Notes under the pieces: model-generated
What the model was told of the DNA's origin: nothing
Databases searched by the model: none
Seen by the model: only the letters and a program-made list of their open reading frames with translations
Position numbers and translations under genes: made by a program
Origin: Rhizophagus prolifer
Taxonomy: Eukaryota; Glomeromycota; Glomeromycetes; Glomerales; Glomeraceae
Assembly: GCA_019425655.1 (NCBI GenBank)
Contig: NQWY01033937.1
Span: 1 to 64,000 of the forward strand
DNA: 64,000 nt
Reading direction: 5' to 3'
Part shown: positions 54,673 through 63,961 of the stretch, in pieces
Layout: the number at the start of each line of letters is the position of its first letter
Position numbering within the stretch: the first letter of the stretch is position 1

Positions 54673-56475
54673 ATGCCACAATACAAAGCGCCCTTACGTG
54701 ATATGCAATTCGTTTTGCATGAATTATTAAATGCAGAAGAGCACTATGCAAAATTACCTGATTTCCAAGGTAACGTAAGCCGTGAATTGGTTGATCAATA
54801 TTTAGAAGCTGCAGCAGACTTCTGTGAAAATGAACTTTCTCCTTTAAACCAAGTTGGCGACCGCGAAGGTTGTACTTGGAATGATGGTGTAGTCACTACT
54901 CCAACAGGATTTAAAGAAGCTTATCAAAAATATATTGAACTTGGCTTCCCGTCTTTATCAGCAGAAGAACAATACGGCGGTCAAGGCCTACCTAACTCTT
55001 TAGGTATCGCAATTTCAGAAATGGTTGGTAGCTCTAACTGGGCATGGGGTATGTACCCAGGCTTATCTCACGGAGCAGTACGTACATTAGAACATCATGG
55101 TTCTGATGAACAAAAAAATACTTACTTGCCTAACCTTGTTTCTGGTGTTTGGACAGGTACGATGTGCTTAACTGAATCTCATGCAGGTTCAGACTTAGGT
55201 ATTATCCGTACTAAAGCAGAACCAAATGCAGATGGTAGCTATGCAATTTCTGGCGAGAAAATCTTTATCTCTGCTGGTGAACATGACATGGCTGACAACA
55301 TCATCCATATTGTTCTTGCTCGCCTTCCAGGTGCACCAAAAGGTACTAGAGGTATTTCTTTATTCATCGTTCCTAAATTCCATGTAAATGCAGATGGAAC
55401 TGTGGGCGAGCGTAACGCTGTGCGTTGTGGTTCTATCGAACACAAAATGGGTATCCATGGTAACGCGACTTGTGTCATCAACTTCGACCAAGCTAAAGGT
55501 TACTTGATTGGACCTGAAAACCGTGGTTTGAACTGTATGTTCACCTTCATGAACACAGCACGTATTGGTACTGCTGTTCAAGGTTTAGCAGCATCTGAGT
55601 CATCTTTCCAAGGTGCTTTAACTTACGCGAAAGATCGTTTAGCAATGCGTTCACTTTCTGGTCCTAAAGCTCCAGAAAAAGAAGCAGATCCAATTATTGT
55701 TCACCCTGCTGTTCGCAACATGCTTTTAACTCAAAAAGCATTTGCTGAAGGCGGTCGTGCACTTGTTTACTTACTCGCTCAATATGCAGATATCGTTGAA
55801 AAAGGCGAAACTGAAGAAGAGCGTAAGTTTGCTGACAACATCTTGTCTTTATTGACTCCAATTGCAAAAGCTTTCTTAACTGAAACAGGTTCTGAGTCTG
55901 CTAAGCATGGTGTTCAAGTCTTCGGTGGTCATGGCTTTATTTCTGAGCATGGCATGGAGCAAATCGTACGTGATACACGTATTGCCTGCTTGTATGAAGG
56001 TACAACAGAAATTCAAGCACTAGACTTGTTAGGCCGTAAAGTTTTACAAACTCAAGGTGCAATGCTTCGTGATTTCACCAAGATTGTTCATAAGTTTGTA
56101 GAAGCAAATAAAGACAATGCTGCCATGAAAGAATTTGTTGAGCCACTTGCTGCGCTTAACAAAGAATGGGGCGATCTCACTATGCAAATCGGTATGCGTG
56201 CAATGCAAAATCCGGATGAAGTGGGTGCTGCTGCTGTAGATTACCTATACTTCGCTGGTTACGTGACTTTAGGTTATCTATGGGCTCGTATGGCGCTTGT
56301 AGCACAAGAGAAATTGGCAGAAGGTACAACTGACGTTGATTTCTACAACGCGAAAGTTACCACTGCTCGCTTCTACTTCAAGAAAATCTTGCCACGCGTA
56401 CGTTCTCATGTAGACGTGATTGCTGGTGGTCTAGACCCATTGATGTCATTAGATGCTGAACATTTCGCTTTCTAA
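54673..56475 (+). CDS. Acyl-CoA dehydrogenase (long FadE-like type with C-terminal domain)
   Basis: 600 residues, longer than classical acyl-CoA dehydrogenases (about 380) because of a C-terminal helical domain. FAD-binding and active-site blocks are TMCLTESHAGSDLGII, KIFISAGEHDMADNIIHIVLA (core FISAGEHD) and HGVQVFGGHGFISEHGMEQ. The catalytic glutamate lies near YEGTTEIQALDL. It oxidises acyl-CoA to trans-2-enoyl-CoA and passes electrons to ETF. A paralogue follows 167 bases later, separated by a terminator. Confidence 0.94.
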   Translation: MPQYKAPLRDMQFVLHELLNAEEHYAKLPDFQGNVSRELVDQYLEAAADFCENELSPLNQVGDREGCTWNDGVVTTPTGFKEAYQKYIELGFPSLSAEEQYGGQGLPNSLGIAISEMVGSSNWAWGMYPGLSHGAVRTLEHHGSDEQKNTYLPNLVSGVWTGTMCLTESHAGSDLGIIRTKAEPNADGSYAISGEKIFISAGEHDMADNIIHIVLARLPGAPKGTRGISLFIVPKFHVNADGTVGERNAVRCGSIEHKMGIHGNATCVINFDQAKGYLIGPENRGLNCMFTFMNTARIGTAVQGLAASESSFQGALTYAKDRLAMRSLSGPKAPEKEADPIIVHPAVRNMLLTQKAFAEGGRALVYLLAQYADIVEKGETEEERKFADNILSLLTPIAKAFLTETGSESAKHGVQVFGGHGFISEHGMEQIVRDTRIACLYEGTTEIQALDLLGRKVLQTQGAMLRDFTKIVHKFVEANKDNAAMKEFVEPLAALNKEWGDLTMQIGMRAMQNPDEVGAAAVDYLYFAGYVTLGYLWARMALVAQEKLAEGTTDVDFYNAKVTTARFYFKKILPRVRSHVDVIAGGLDPLMSLDAEHFAF

Positions 56476-56510
56476 CCATAGTTAGTTGCGATATGCAATG
56501 TTAAAAACTA

Positions 56511-56543
56511 AAAAAGGACTGCTCAGTTTTGACGGTCCTTTTT
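56511..56543 (+). terminator. Terminator between the two acyl-CoA dehydrogenase genes
   Basis: AAAAAGGAC / GTCCTTTTT stem with a 15-base loop. Confidence 0.75.
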
Positions 56544-56642
56544 TTATAAAATCAGTGATAAATTTAGACTTTAAATTCAATATCCATTTCGTTTTACAGG
56601 ATATCTAGCACAGGTCGATGTGCATAAAAAAGGTGAACGATT

Positions 56643-58424
56643 ATGCCAATTTACAATGCTCCTTTAGCTGATATGAAATTCATCTTAAATGATGTATTTA
56701 AAGCAGAACAATTTTGGCAGTCTAATGAGAAACTCGCTCATGTAGATGCTGCAACTGCTGAAGCAATTTTAGAAGAAATGGCTAAATTTGCTCAGAACGT
56801 GACTCATCCATTAAACCGTACTGGTGATGAAGAAGGCGCTCGCTACGAAAACGGCGAAGTCTTTACTCCTGCTGGCTTTAAAGATGCATTTCGTCAATAT
56901 GCAGAAGGTGGCTGGATTGGCTTAGGCGCTGATGAAGAATGGGGCGGTCAAGGCATGCCAAAAATGCTGACCGTTCTTGCCGATGAAATGTTATTTGCGA
57001 CAAACCCATCTTTCATGCTCTACCCGCTTCTTTCAGTGGGTGCTGGCATGGCTTTAAGTAGCTATGCATCTCAAGAGCAAAAAGAAACTTATTTACCTAA
57101 GATTTATTCAGGCGAATGGTCAGGTACCATGTGCTTGACTGAACCACATGCAGGTACTGATTTAGGTATTATTAAAACTAAAGCAGAACGTAATGAAGAC
57201 GGTACTTATAACATTACCGGTACTAAAATCTTCATTACAGGCGGTGACAACGATTTAGCAGAAAATATCATTCATTTGGTACTTGCTAAAACTCCTGATG
57301 CTCCTGCGGGTTCACGTGGTATCTCACTATTTATTGTACCGAAATACCTAGTAAATGAAGATGGCTCGTTAGGCGACCGTAACCATGTTGGCCCAGGTTC
57401 TATTGAACATAAAATGGGAATCAAGGCATCTGCTACTTGTGTAATGAACTTTGATGGCGCAAAAGGTTACCTCGTTGGTAAAGAAAACGAAGGGCTTGCT
57501 GCAATGTTCGTGATGATGAACTACGAACGTTTATCAATGGGTATTCAAGGCTTAGGCGCTTCTGAGTTTGCTTATCAAAATGCTGCTCAATATGCGACTG
57601 ACCGTTTACAAGGTCGTAGTGCTGCAGGCGTTCAATCACCAAATAAACCTGCTGACAGCATTTTAGTCCATGGTGATGTACGTCGTATGCTACTTAACGT
57701 ACGTGCCAACAACGAAGCTTCTCGCGCATTTGCTGTTTATGTAGGTCAACAGCTCGATATCACTAAGTTCTCAACTGATGCAGAAGCGGTGAAAAAAGCC
57801 AATAATCGCGTTGCGCTTTTAACACCAATTGCAAAAGCTTACCTCACAGATACAGCATTTCAAGCAACTTTAGATGCTCAGATGGTATTTGGTGGTCACG
57901 GTTATATTCGTGAATGGGGTATGGAACAATGTATTCGTGATCTTCGTATTGCTCAAATCTACGAAGGTACCAACGGCGTTCAATCTCAAGATTTAATTGG
58001 TCGTAAAACTATTAAATGTGGCGGCGCATTCATTGCTGAATACATCACTGAGATTCGTGACTTTGCAAACGATCTAGATACAGATTTGAATTTCATTAAA
58101 GATGCAACATTAGATGCTGCAACTGAAATTGAAGCGATTACTCAGTTTATTATTGAGCAAGCTGCTGAAAACGTAGACTTCCCAAATGCTGCTGCTGTTG
58201 ATTATTTACATGCAGTGGGCTTACTCAGCTTCGCTTATATGTTTGCAAAAATTTCTGCTGCAGCTAAAGATAAGTCTGGTGATTTCTACCAAAACAAACT
58301 TGCTTTAGCTCAATACTTTGTTGAACGTATCTTGCCAGATATTGATGCACGTATTGCTAAAATTAAAGCGGGTGCTGACTTAATTATGGGCTTTAGTGAA
58401 GACTACTTTACCAACCAAGCATAA
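56643..58424 (+). CDS. Acyl-CoA dehydrogenase, paralogue of the preceding gene
   Basis: 593 residues with the same plan as its neighbour: TMCLTEPHAGTDLGIIKT, KIFITGGDNDLAENIIHLVL (core FITGGDNDLAENI), MVFGGHGYIREWGMEQ and YEGTNGVQSQDL. The two proteins share an N-terminal MPxYxAPLxDMxF start and nearly the same length, so they arose by tandem duplication. They have diverged enough to expect different chain-length preference. Has its own leader and terminator, so it is likely regulated separately. Confidence 0.94.
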   Translation: MPIYNAPLADMKFILNDVFKAEQFWQSNEKLAHVDAATAEAILEEMAKFAQNVTHPLNRTGDEEGARYENGEVFTPAGFKDAFRQYAEGGWIGLGADEEWGGQGMPKMLTVLADEMLFATNPSFMLYPLLSVGAGMALSSYASQEQKETYLPKIYSGEWSGTMCLTEPHAGTDLGIIKTKAERNEDGTYNITGTKIFITGGDNDLAENIIHLVLAKTPDAPAGSRGISLFIVPKYLVNEDGSLGDRNHVGPGSIEHKMGIKASATCVMNFDGAKGYLVGKENEGLAAMFVMMNYERLSMGIQGLGASEFAYQNAAQYATDRLQGRSAAGVQSPNKPADSILVHGDVRRMLLNVRANNEASRAFAVYVGQQLDITKFSTDAEAVKKANNRVALLTPIAKAYLTDTAFQATLDAQMVFGGHGYIREWGMEQCIRDLRIAQIYEGTNGVQSQDLIGRKTIKCGGAFIAEYITEIRDFANDLDTDLNFIKDATLDAATEIEAITQFIIEQAAENVDFPNAAAVDYLHAVGLLSFAYMFAKISAAAKDKSGDFYQNKLALAQYFVERILPDIDARIAKIKAGADLIMGFSEDYFTNQA

Positions 58425-58437
58425 TTAAATTTTTCAT

Positions 58438-58467
58438 AAAAAACGCCTGATTACTCAGGCGTTTTTT
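58438..58467 (+). terminator. Terminator of the second acyl-CoA dehydrogenase gene
   Basis: AAAAAACGCCTGA / TCAGGCGTTTTTT, a 13-bp stem with TTAC loop. Confidence 0.9.
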
Positions 58468-58543
58468 ATTTTGTATTTACTATTTCTATTGGCATAAAAT
58501 TTGTTTATTTTCTAGGCATACTCATATCAAAAAAGATTTTACT

Positions 58544-59026
58544 ATGCCTGATCCTAAAAAGTTTGAAAGAACACTCGACCGATTTGGACACTATGCTGTT
58601 GAAGCTTTTCATTATTTGGCTTTATTCATTATCGGCTGTATGGTGGCATGGTCAGCGGCACATACCGTTTTTGAAATTTTAACTATTAAAAAATATGCAT
58701 CAATTGATGATATTTTACTATTATTTATCTACCTAGAACTTGGCGCAATGGTTGGGATTTACTTTAAAACCAATCACATGCCTGTACGCTTTCTTATTTA
58801 TGTTGCAATTACAGCCTTAACCCGACTACTCATTTCCGACATTCAACATGATCATAAAGCGGATATCGATCAAGTCATTATTACTGGTTCAATTTTAATT
58901 TTAGCGATTTCCATTTTAGTCGTTCGTTTTGCTTCATGGAATTATCCATCGGTCATGAAAGAAAAGCATTCAAAGACCCCAGTCTCACTCAAAACTCCTC
59001 AGCCACAAGATGATGAGTTAGCATAA
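58544..59026 (+). CDS. PsiE-family membrane protein
   Basis: 160 residues with four predicted membrane helices. The family pattern is present in LLLFIYLELGAMVGIYFKTNHMPVRFLIYVAITALTR (cores YLELGAMV and HMPVRFLIY). PsiE was named for phosphate-starvation induction in E. coli; the function is unknown. The C-terminal tail is polar. No Pho box was recognised upstream. Single gene. Confidence 0.9.
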   Translation: MPDPKKFERTLDRFGHYAVEAFHYLALFIIGCMVAWSAAHTVFEILTIKKYASIDDILLLFIYLELGAMVGIYFKTNHMPVRFLIYVAITALTRLLISDIQHDHKADIDQVIITGSILILAISILVVRFASWNYPSVMKEKHSKTPVSLKTPQPQDDELA

Positions 59027-59029
59027 AAA

Positions 59030-59054
59030 AAGGCCTCTATATTGAGGCCTTTTT
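59030..59054. terminator. Bidirectional terminator between the PsiE and RcnB-like genes
   Basis: AGGCCTC / GAGGCCT stem with TATATT loop, A-run before, T-run after. Confidence 0.85.
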
Positions 59055-59073
59055 AATATTCTATATTTTACAC

Positions 59074-59436
59074 TTAACGCACACGATAAACTTGGTGATG
59101 TGAATCAACTAATAAATATTGATTCGGCGTTTTCACCCAGTGATACCCACGTGGTGGCTCATATAAACGATGTGCGCGCCAGTCTGAAACAAAGTAACGG
59201 TGATCACGGTATTCTACAGGAATACGCTCCCCTCGCTTGACTACGACATATTCACCACCACGGTTTGCTTTGACCCAACCCGGTCCTCTATGTTCATCGC
59301 GATGGTCGTAACGTTGATCATAATGTCGATTATCGTTGCCGTGATAATTATCCCAGCGATTATTTGAATCCGCCATCGCAGTAGCAGATATACCCAACAT
59401 TAAAGTTGAAAGTACAAGAACGATTGGCTTTTTCAT
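59074..59436 (-). CDS. RcnB-family periplasmic protein
   Basis: 120 residues. Signal peptide 1-22 (ends AMA). The mature part begins with a His/Arg/Asp/Asn-rich region (RYDHRDEHRGPGWVKANRGG) and ends with the RcnB signature DWRAHRLYEPPRGYHWVKTPNQYLLVD (core LYEPPRGYHWV). RcnB of E. coli modulates nickel/cobalt homeostasis. Many members are of unknown role. No rcnA or other metal transporter is adjacent. Confidence 0.88.
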   Translation of the reverse strand: MKKPIVLVLSTLMLGISATAMADSNNRWDNYHGNDNRHYDQRYDHRDEHRGPGWVKANRGGEYVVVKRGERIPVEYRDHRYFVSDWRAHRLYEPPRGYHWVKTPNQYLLVDSHHQVYRVR

Positions 59437-59493
59437 GGTGCATCCCTTTTGTCTTGATATAGAGCTAGATTAAAAGAGAGTCAAGGAGAAACC

Positions 59494-59574
59494 ATGAATA
59501 AAACAGGCTTGATTGATATTGTTTGTAATGACTATAAAGAAAATATGAAGAATCTGTATCTATGCTACCATTAG
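59494..59574 (+). CDS. Candidate 26-residue small ORF
   Basis: AAGGAG six bases before an ATG opens a frame of 26 codons (MNKTGLIDIVCNDYKENMKN then LYLCYH). It ends 25 bases before the next gene, whose start is GTG. A good ribosome site and the spacing suggest translation, perhaps as a leader. No family recognised. Confidence 0.35.
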   Translation: MNKTGLIDIVCNDYKENMKNLYLCYH

Positions 59575-59599
59575 CATTTTCCAAACTAGGTCAATTGCT

Positions 59600-60046
59600 G
59601 TGTCTGAAATCAGTTTTGAACGTCTTCATCAATTTTTCTGCAAAGTTCCAAGTGTACAAGAAGCCCGTATTATGGCTCATGGAGCAGATGGCGAACACGC
59701 TTGGTGGTTTAAGTTCAGTATTGATGTAGAACATCCACTTGCATGGCAAACCGTACAAGAACTTGGTCATGTTTTAAATTATCTCTCGACAAATGAACGC
59801 CTACCAACACTATTTTTTCCAGTGTCACCACCACCTTATATGAATGGCGAAGCCAAAGATTTTTTATCGTGGATTATTCAGTGTAATCACCCTGAGTTTA
59901 ATCCTGACGTGGTTTGTGATTGGCTTGAAGCGCGTTTACCAAATCCGGTAGATGATGAATCTCAATGGAAAATTAAGACTGATTTGAGTGAAATAGAAAA
60001 GTTAGATGATAAGGCTTTGGATCAATTGATTCCGCCAGCGCCTTAA
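59600..60046 (+). CDS. Conserved hypothetical cytoplasmic protein
   Basis: 148 residues from a GTG start. Hydrophilic and acidic, with no signal peptide or membrane segment. Notable segments are HGADGEHAWWFKFSIDVEHPLAWQ (core GEHAWWFKFSID) and LPTLFFPVSPPPYMNGE. The shape suggests a small alpha/beta protein. I do not recognise a named family, though it looks like a well-kept Acinetobacter gene with normal codon use. Confidence 0.7.
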   Translation: MSEISFERLHQFFCKVPSVQEARIMAHGADGEHAWWFKFSIDVEHPLAWQTVQELGHVLNYLSTNERLPTLFFPVSPPPYMNGEAKDFLSWIIQCNHPEFNPDVVCDWLEARLPNPVDDESQWKIKTDLSEIEKLDDKALDQLIPPAP

Positions 60047-60069
60047 AATATCCCAAGTTTTATTCTCTA

Positions 60070-60260
60070 TTTTTAATTAGCACGACGGGGTCTTACCGCT
60101 TTAAGTTCTACTTGTAGTAGCCAATTCGTTACTTTGGTTTCGCCCAAAGTAACCAAAAGCATTTGTCATCCACAAAACCTGTTCACTGTTTTCGTTTATC
60201 TAATTTTATTGCAAAAACAATTTAATCGCAGATTTTGGGCAGGTTGTGGATGACTCTAGG
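60070..60260. repeat. Intergenic structured element, possibly a dispersed repeat
   Basis: The 251-base gap 60047-60297 has no ORF but is rich in structure. GTTACTTTGG (60128-60137) pairs perfectly with CCAAAGTAAC (60144-60153). GTCATCCACAAAACCTG (60165-60181) is echoed inverted by CAGGTTGTGGATGAC (60240-60254) with a 2-base gap. The style resembles REP-like dispersed hairpins. There is no second copy in this window. Confidence 0.5.
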
Positions 60261-60297
60261 CACAAGCCATTTTTTTGGAAAACTCCAAAGGTAGTGA

Positions 60298-61761
60298 TTA
60301 AAAGGTCGATAACCCTGACCATTCCATAAAGCGATAAATCCAATATTTCACTTTAGACTCGTCGGCATACTTCGCGTAATCGACACTCATCTGTTTCCCC
60401 TGCAAGTTTGACCATGAAGTATTGAAGTAATCCTGAGCATCTTTAAAGACCTGATCTTGAACTTTGCCGATAACCAGCATATCCGTTTCAAGGTTGTAAT
60501 TTTTTAAATTACGAGCAGTGAAATTGGCAGAACCTACAATCAACTCAGCTTGCTGGTCGTTATATTTTACAATCATTTTGCTATGGTTCTGCTCACCATG
60601 CGTATCACACCAACGGATTGGAATGCCTGCAGCATGTAACTCTGAAGCAACCTGACGATTTGGAATACCATTCTTTTGTCTTCCAAATGCATCTTTATTT
60701 GGATCAAGTAAAACACGAACAATCACACCTCGTGCTTGAGCATTTTTTAAAGCTTGAATAATCTTACGTTCAGACAAATAAAACATACTTAAATCAATAT
60801 GCTCTTTCGGTTTAGCCGAGTTAATTAATTTCAGTACAGATTCATAGATCGCACCTTCCGTTAACACTTGAACTTGAGGTTTGGTTATATCTTTTTCAAA
60901 GTCACCTAAAATCAGTGAGGGTGAACTACTTCCAGACATTTGTGCAACAGCAGCCTCTGTTTGGAGCACATCAGAAGCCGTGGCTCCTGTTACCACCAAC
61001 GCCACATTAGAGTGTCTAGAACTACCATCGTGTGGATTTGCTGACGTAACCAATGATTTCCAGCCAGCATCGGTATCAACAACTAATGTTTTACGATGAT
61101 TGGCTTTAAAATTAAATAAGTTCAGATAACTTCGTAACGTAATTTTTTCATTACCAAATGGGTTAGGTAACCAGCCCTTTACAGGGTTATTTCCAACACT
61201 CTGACAACAGATATACCAAAACCCTGACCAAAGTGGATTAGATGCACGTAAAGGGATCAGATTCGTTTCGATAACATCAACCCCAGCTTGACGTAACTGA
61301 CGATAATGCTCAGGGCTTAAACCGCCATAAACCGAGTTAATCGGATCAGTAATTAGTACAATTTGAATTTGACGGTTTTGTCTTTTCTTACTCACTAATG
61401 CATCGGTTAATTCTTGCATCAATGGTCTTTGCTTTATTTTTGAATCACCCACCTCTGAATTGAATAAGAACATATCGACCACAATAGTGGTCTTTGCCTC
61501 ATCAATCATTTTCAAGATTTCATCGAAAATATGCTGATCAAGCTTCTGTTGACCATTGGCATCCAGATAGGTTTTATCTGCTAAAAATTTGACATCCGCA
61601 TGTCTAAGCTTGCCACTAAAGTTAATGCCCTGTGGTAATGGTTTTACTGTGTGGTAAATTGCCGATGCAACATATGCAATAGCAACAACGCAAAGTAATA
61701 CCGCCATATAACGACGCCCTGACCAATTTATTTTTTGATGAATCCGCTGAAAAATACGCAT
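60298..61761 (-). CDS. Phospholipase D-family protein
   Basis: 487 residues. An N-terminal membrane anchor (about 18-38, MAVLLCVVAIAYVAS) precedes two PLD domains. The first catalytic motif is canonical: H222, K224, D229 in NHRKTLVVD, followed by TSANPHD. The second has H393 and K395 in NHSKMIVKYND, with tyrosine where the usual aspartate sits and N, D one or two places later, then GSANFTARN. The family hydrolyses or transfers phosphodiester bonds, including cardiolipin synthesis. A. baumannii PLD proteins contribute to virulence. The exact substrate is unknown. A terminator separates it from znuD. Confidence 0.88.
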   Translation of the reverse strand: MRIFQRIHQKINWSGRRYMAVLLCVVAIAYVASAIYHTVKPLPQGINFSGKLRHADVKFLADKTYLDANGQQKLDQHIFDEILKMIDEAKTTIVVDMFLFNSEVGDSKIKQRPLMQELTDALVSKKRQNRQIQIVLITDPINSVYGGLSPEHYRQLRQAGVDVIETNLIPLRASNPLWSGFWYICCQSVGNNPVKGWLPNPFGNEKITLRSYLNLFNFKANHRKTLVVDTDAGWKSLVTSANPHDGSSRHSNVALVVTGATASDVLQTEAAVAQMSGSSSPSLILGDFEKDITKPQVQVLTEGAIYESVLKLINSAKPKEHIDLSMFYLSERKIIQALKNAQARGVIVRVLLDPNKDAFGRQKNGIPNRQVASELHAAGIPIRWCDTHGEQNHSKMIVKYNDQQAELIVGSANFTARNLKNYNLETDMLVIGKVQDQVFKDAQDYFNTSWSNLQGKQMSVDYAKYADESKVKYWIYRFMEWSGLSTF

Positions 61762-61762
61762 A

Positions 61763-61800
61763 AAAAAGACCTAACTTGATCATTTCAAATTAGGTCTTTT
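61763..61800 (-). terminator. Terminator of znuD
   Basis: AAAAGACCTAA / TTAGGTCTTTT, a perfect 11-bp stem, T-run on the minus strand. A smaller hairpin, CTTGA/TCAAG, lies at 61803-61816. Confidence 0.85.
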
Positions 61801-61835
61801 GGCTTGATTTTTCAAGTTTAGTTTCGTGTTATGCC

Positions 61836-63836
61836 TTAGAAACTAAAGTTTACACCTACAGTAAAATTACGTCCGACTTGTGGAACATTTGCGAGGAAAG
61901 ACTCATGCTGATAAATTTTACTATCTAACAAGTTATTGGCATTCAAGAACACTCGATAATCACCAATATTGCTATATTTACCATTATATCCAACACCCAA
62001 GTTCAACATGTTATAGCTCTGACCTTTGGTTTCATAATTCGCAATATCATCTTGTTTAAATACATGATAATACTCGGCAGAACCATCCCAACCATCACCA
62101 AAATCGGCTTTGACTTTAGTACCTAAACGTCCACCAGGAATACGCGGTGCATTTTCATTATCAATTTTGCCACGGACATAGTCACCAAATAACCCTAAAT
62201 TATATACAGGCGAAACTTGATAGCTTAGGTCAGCATCGATACCATAAAATTTTGCTGCATCTTGACTATATTCAATGAGGCGGAATCCTTGGAACTCATC
62301 TAAGGTATTGGCATAAATAAAATTATCAAAACGGTTGTGGAAAACGCTTATATTGTATTTCAAAAGGTCATTATCAAAGTGTAAACCCAACTCGACATTA
62401 TTTGAGCGTTCTTTCTTCAGGTCATCATTACCCAACTCATAGGTATTGGTCGCCATATGTACACCGTCTGAATACAACTCTTGGGCAAATGGTAAACGCT
62501 CTTGATGTGACGTTGTGAAGGACAATTTGTATTGTGGAATAAATTCCCAGCTTGCAGTACCAGCAATCGAATATCCAGTACCCGTGTAATTCTTTTGATC
62601 TGATTCAATGTCGATAGTTTGGTGGTCAACACGTGAAGAAACTGCAAGATTGACGTTATTGATTTGTTTTTGTTGCAAACCAAATACACTATAACGTTGG
62701 GTTTTACTTGGGTCCATAATGGACTCATCACCAACAATATTTAGTTTTTGTTGAGTATATTGCGCGCCAATTTGCCCTGTCCAACCAGCCCAAGCATTAT
62801 TTTCTAGTGTAACTCGGCTGTCTACACCTTTGCTTTTAAAGGTTGTTCCTACCTCACTACCATGCATTTCTTCATGCTGATAATCTGTATAGCTTGCTTG
62901 CGCTGCAACTTTAGCAAAACCTGCAAACGGATCTTTTAACTCACCTTTTAAGTCATAACGCTTTTCTTTGAGATTAATCCATGAAGCATCATGTTCGTGA
63001 TCATGCCCATGATCGGTTGGATCATCTGCACCACACACAAGATGCAAGCCATCACGCTCACATGAACCAAAAAGCTCATTCTCAGCAGGAATGCCATATT
63101 GATCATGACGTTGGCTAAATGATGCGCCGATAAATCCACGGTCTCCAATCCAAGACAGTCCAGCATTATAATTTTTAGAATCGGCAAAAGTACTATCTTG
63201 ACGACGCTCGTCTGTTTGCAAATCTTTAGGCAAGATATAGTCATTCGCATCGCGCTTTAAACCACCAACACGTAGCGCAACATGGTCACCTAAACCGATT
63301 GTTGTTTGTCCCGAATAAAGCAACTCGTCACTACCCGAGTTATAGCGAACACCGGCTTTACCTTGGTAACCCTTATCTGGCATAGCTGTTGGAATTTTTT
63401 CATCAACAACATTTACCAGTCCCCCAACTGAACCTGCACCATATAGTAAGGCTTCAGCACCATTTAATATCTGAATATCTTGGGCAGAGTTTGGATCGAC
63501 AGTAACAGCATGGTCTGGCGATACAGATGAAACATCCATTACATCGCCACCATTTTGTACAATTTTGACGCGTGTACCATCTTGACCACGAATGACTGGA
63601 CGGCTCACCCCACCTGTATATTGAGCCGCATAAACTCCAGCCTGACCATTTAAGGCATTACCAATACTTGTTGCCCCTTCCGCCAAAGACGTGTTGTTAA
63701 CTGGTTCTGCCTTAACCTTAATTGTTGCCAATTCGGCAGGTTTCTCATCCTTAGTATTTGTATCATCCGCTGCCATCACTTGCTGAATGGAAAATGATAA
63801 TAATGAAAGAACAAAAAGCTGTGTTTTGAGCTGCAT
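61836..63836 (-). CDS. znuD: ZnuD-type TonB-dependent zinc receptor
   Basis: 666 residues from the ATG at 63836. A longer frame start at 63962 is rejected because it would bury the signal peptide (MQLKTQLFVLSLLSFSIQQVMA, cores LFVLSLLSFS and QQVMA). The plug includes GVSRPVIRGQDGTRVKI and ILNGAEALLYGAGSVGGLVNV. A barrel follows, ending in a terminal Phe. An extracellular loop at about residues 270-285 is rich in His and Asp (DHGHDHEHD) and flanked by cysteines (GSCERDGLHLVCG). This is the hallmark of neisserial and Acinetobacter ZnuD zinc receptors. A Zur box lies 22 bases upstream. Confidence 0.93.
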   Translation of the reverse strand: MQLKTQLFVLSLLSFSIQQVMAADDTNTKDEKPAELATIKVKAEPVNNTSLAEGATSIGNALNGQAGVYAAQYTGGVSRPVIRGQDGTRVKIVQNGGDVMDVSSVSPDHAVTVDPNSAQDIQILNGAEALLYGAGSVGGLVNVVDEKIPTAMPDKGYQGKAGVRYNSGSDELLYSGQTTIGLGDHVALRVGGLKRDANDYILPKDLQTDERRQDSTFADSKNYNAGLSWIGDRGFIGASFSQRHDQYGIPAENELFGSCERDGLHLVCGADDPTDHGHDHEHDASWINLKEKRYDLKGELKDPFAGFAKVAAQASYTDYQHEEMHGSEVGTTFKSKGVDSRVTLENNAWAGWTGQIGAQYTQQKLNIVGDESIMDPSKTQRYSVFGLQQKQINNVNLAVSSRVDHQTIDIESDQKNYTGTGYSIAGTASWEFIPQYKLSFTTSHQERLPFAQELYSDGVHMATNTYELGNDDLKKERSNNVELGLHFDNDLLKYNISVFHNRFDNFIYANTLDEFQGFRLIEYSQDAAKFYGIDADLSYQVSPVYNLGLFGDYVRGKIDNENAPRIPGGRLGTKVKADFGDGWDGSAEYYHVFKQDDIANYETKGQSYNMLNLGVGYNGKYSNIGDYRVFLNANNLLDSKIYQHESFLANVPQVGRNFTVGVNFSF

Positions 63837-63857
63837 AATGAATGACCCGTATTTTTT

Positions 63858-63876
63858 TGTTATACTATAACATTTC
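63858..63876. promoter_or_regulatory. Zur box upstream of znuD
   Basis: TGTTATA C TATAACA plus ATTTC matches the gamma-proteobacterial Zur consensus (GAAATGTTATA-N-TATAACATTTC) nearly perfectly. The 15-bp core is an exact palindrome. It overlaps the probable -10 of the znuD promoter, so Zur-Zn should block transcription when zinc is plentiful. Confidence 0.85.
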
Positions 63877-63961
63877 AAACGTTTTGCAATAAAAAACATT
63901 AACCCAAGGTATGTTTCGTTAGACTCGTTGTTTTTGATGATGTGAGAAGCGTCCGTTTCCA

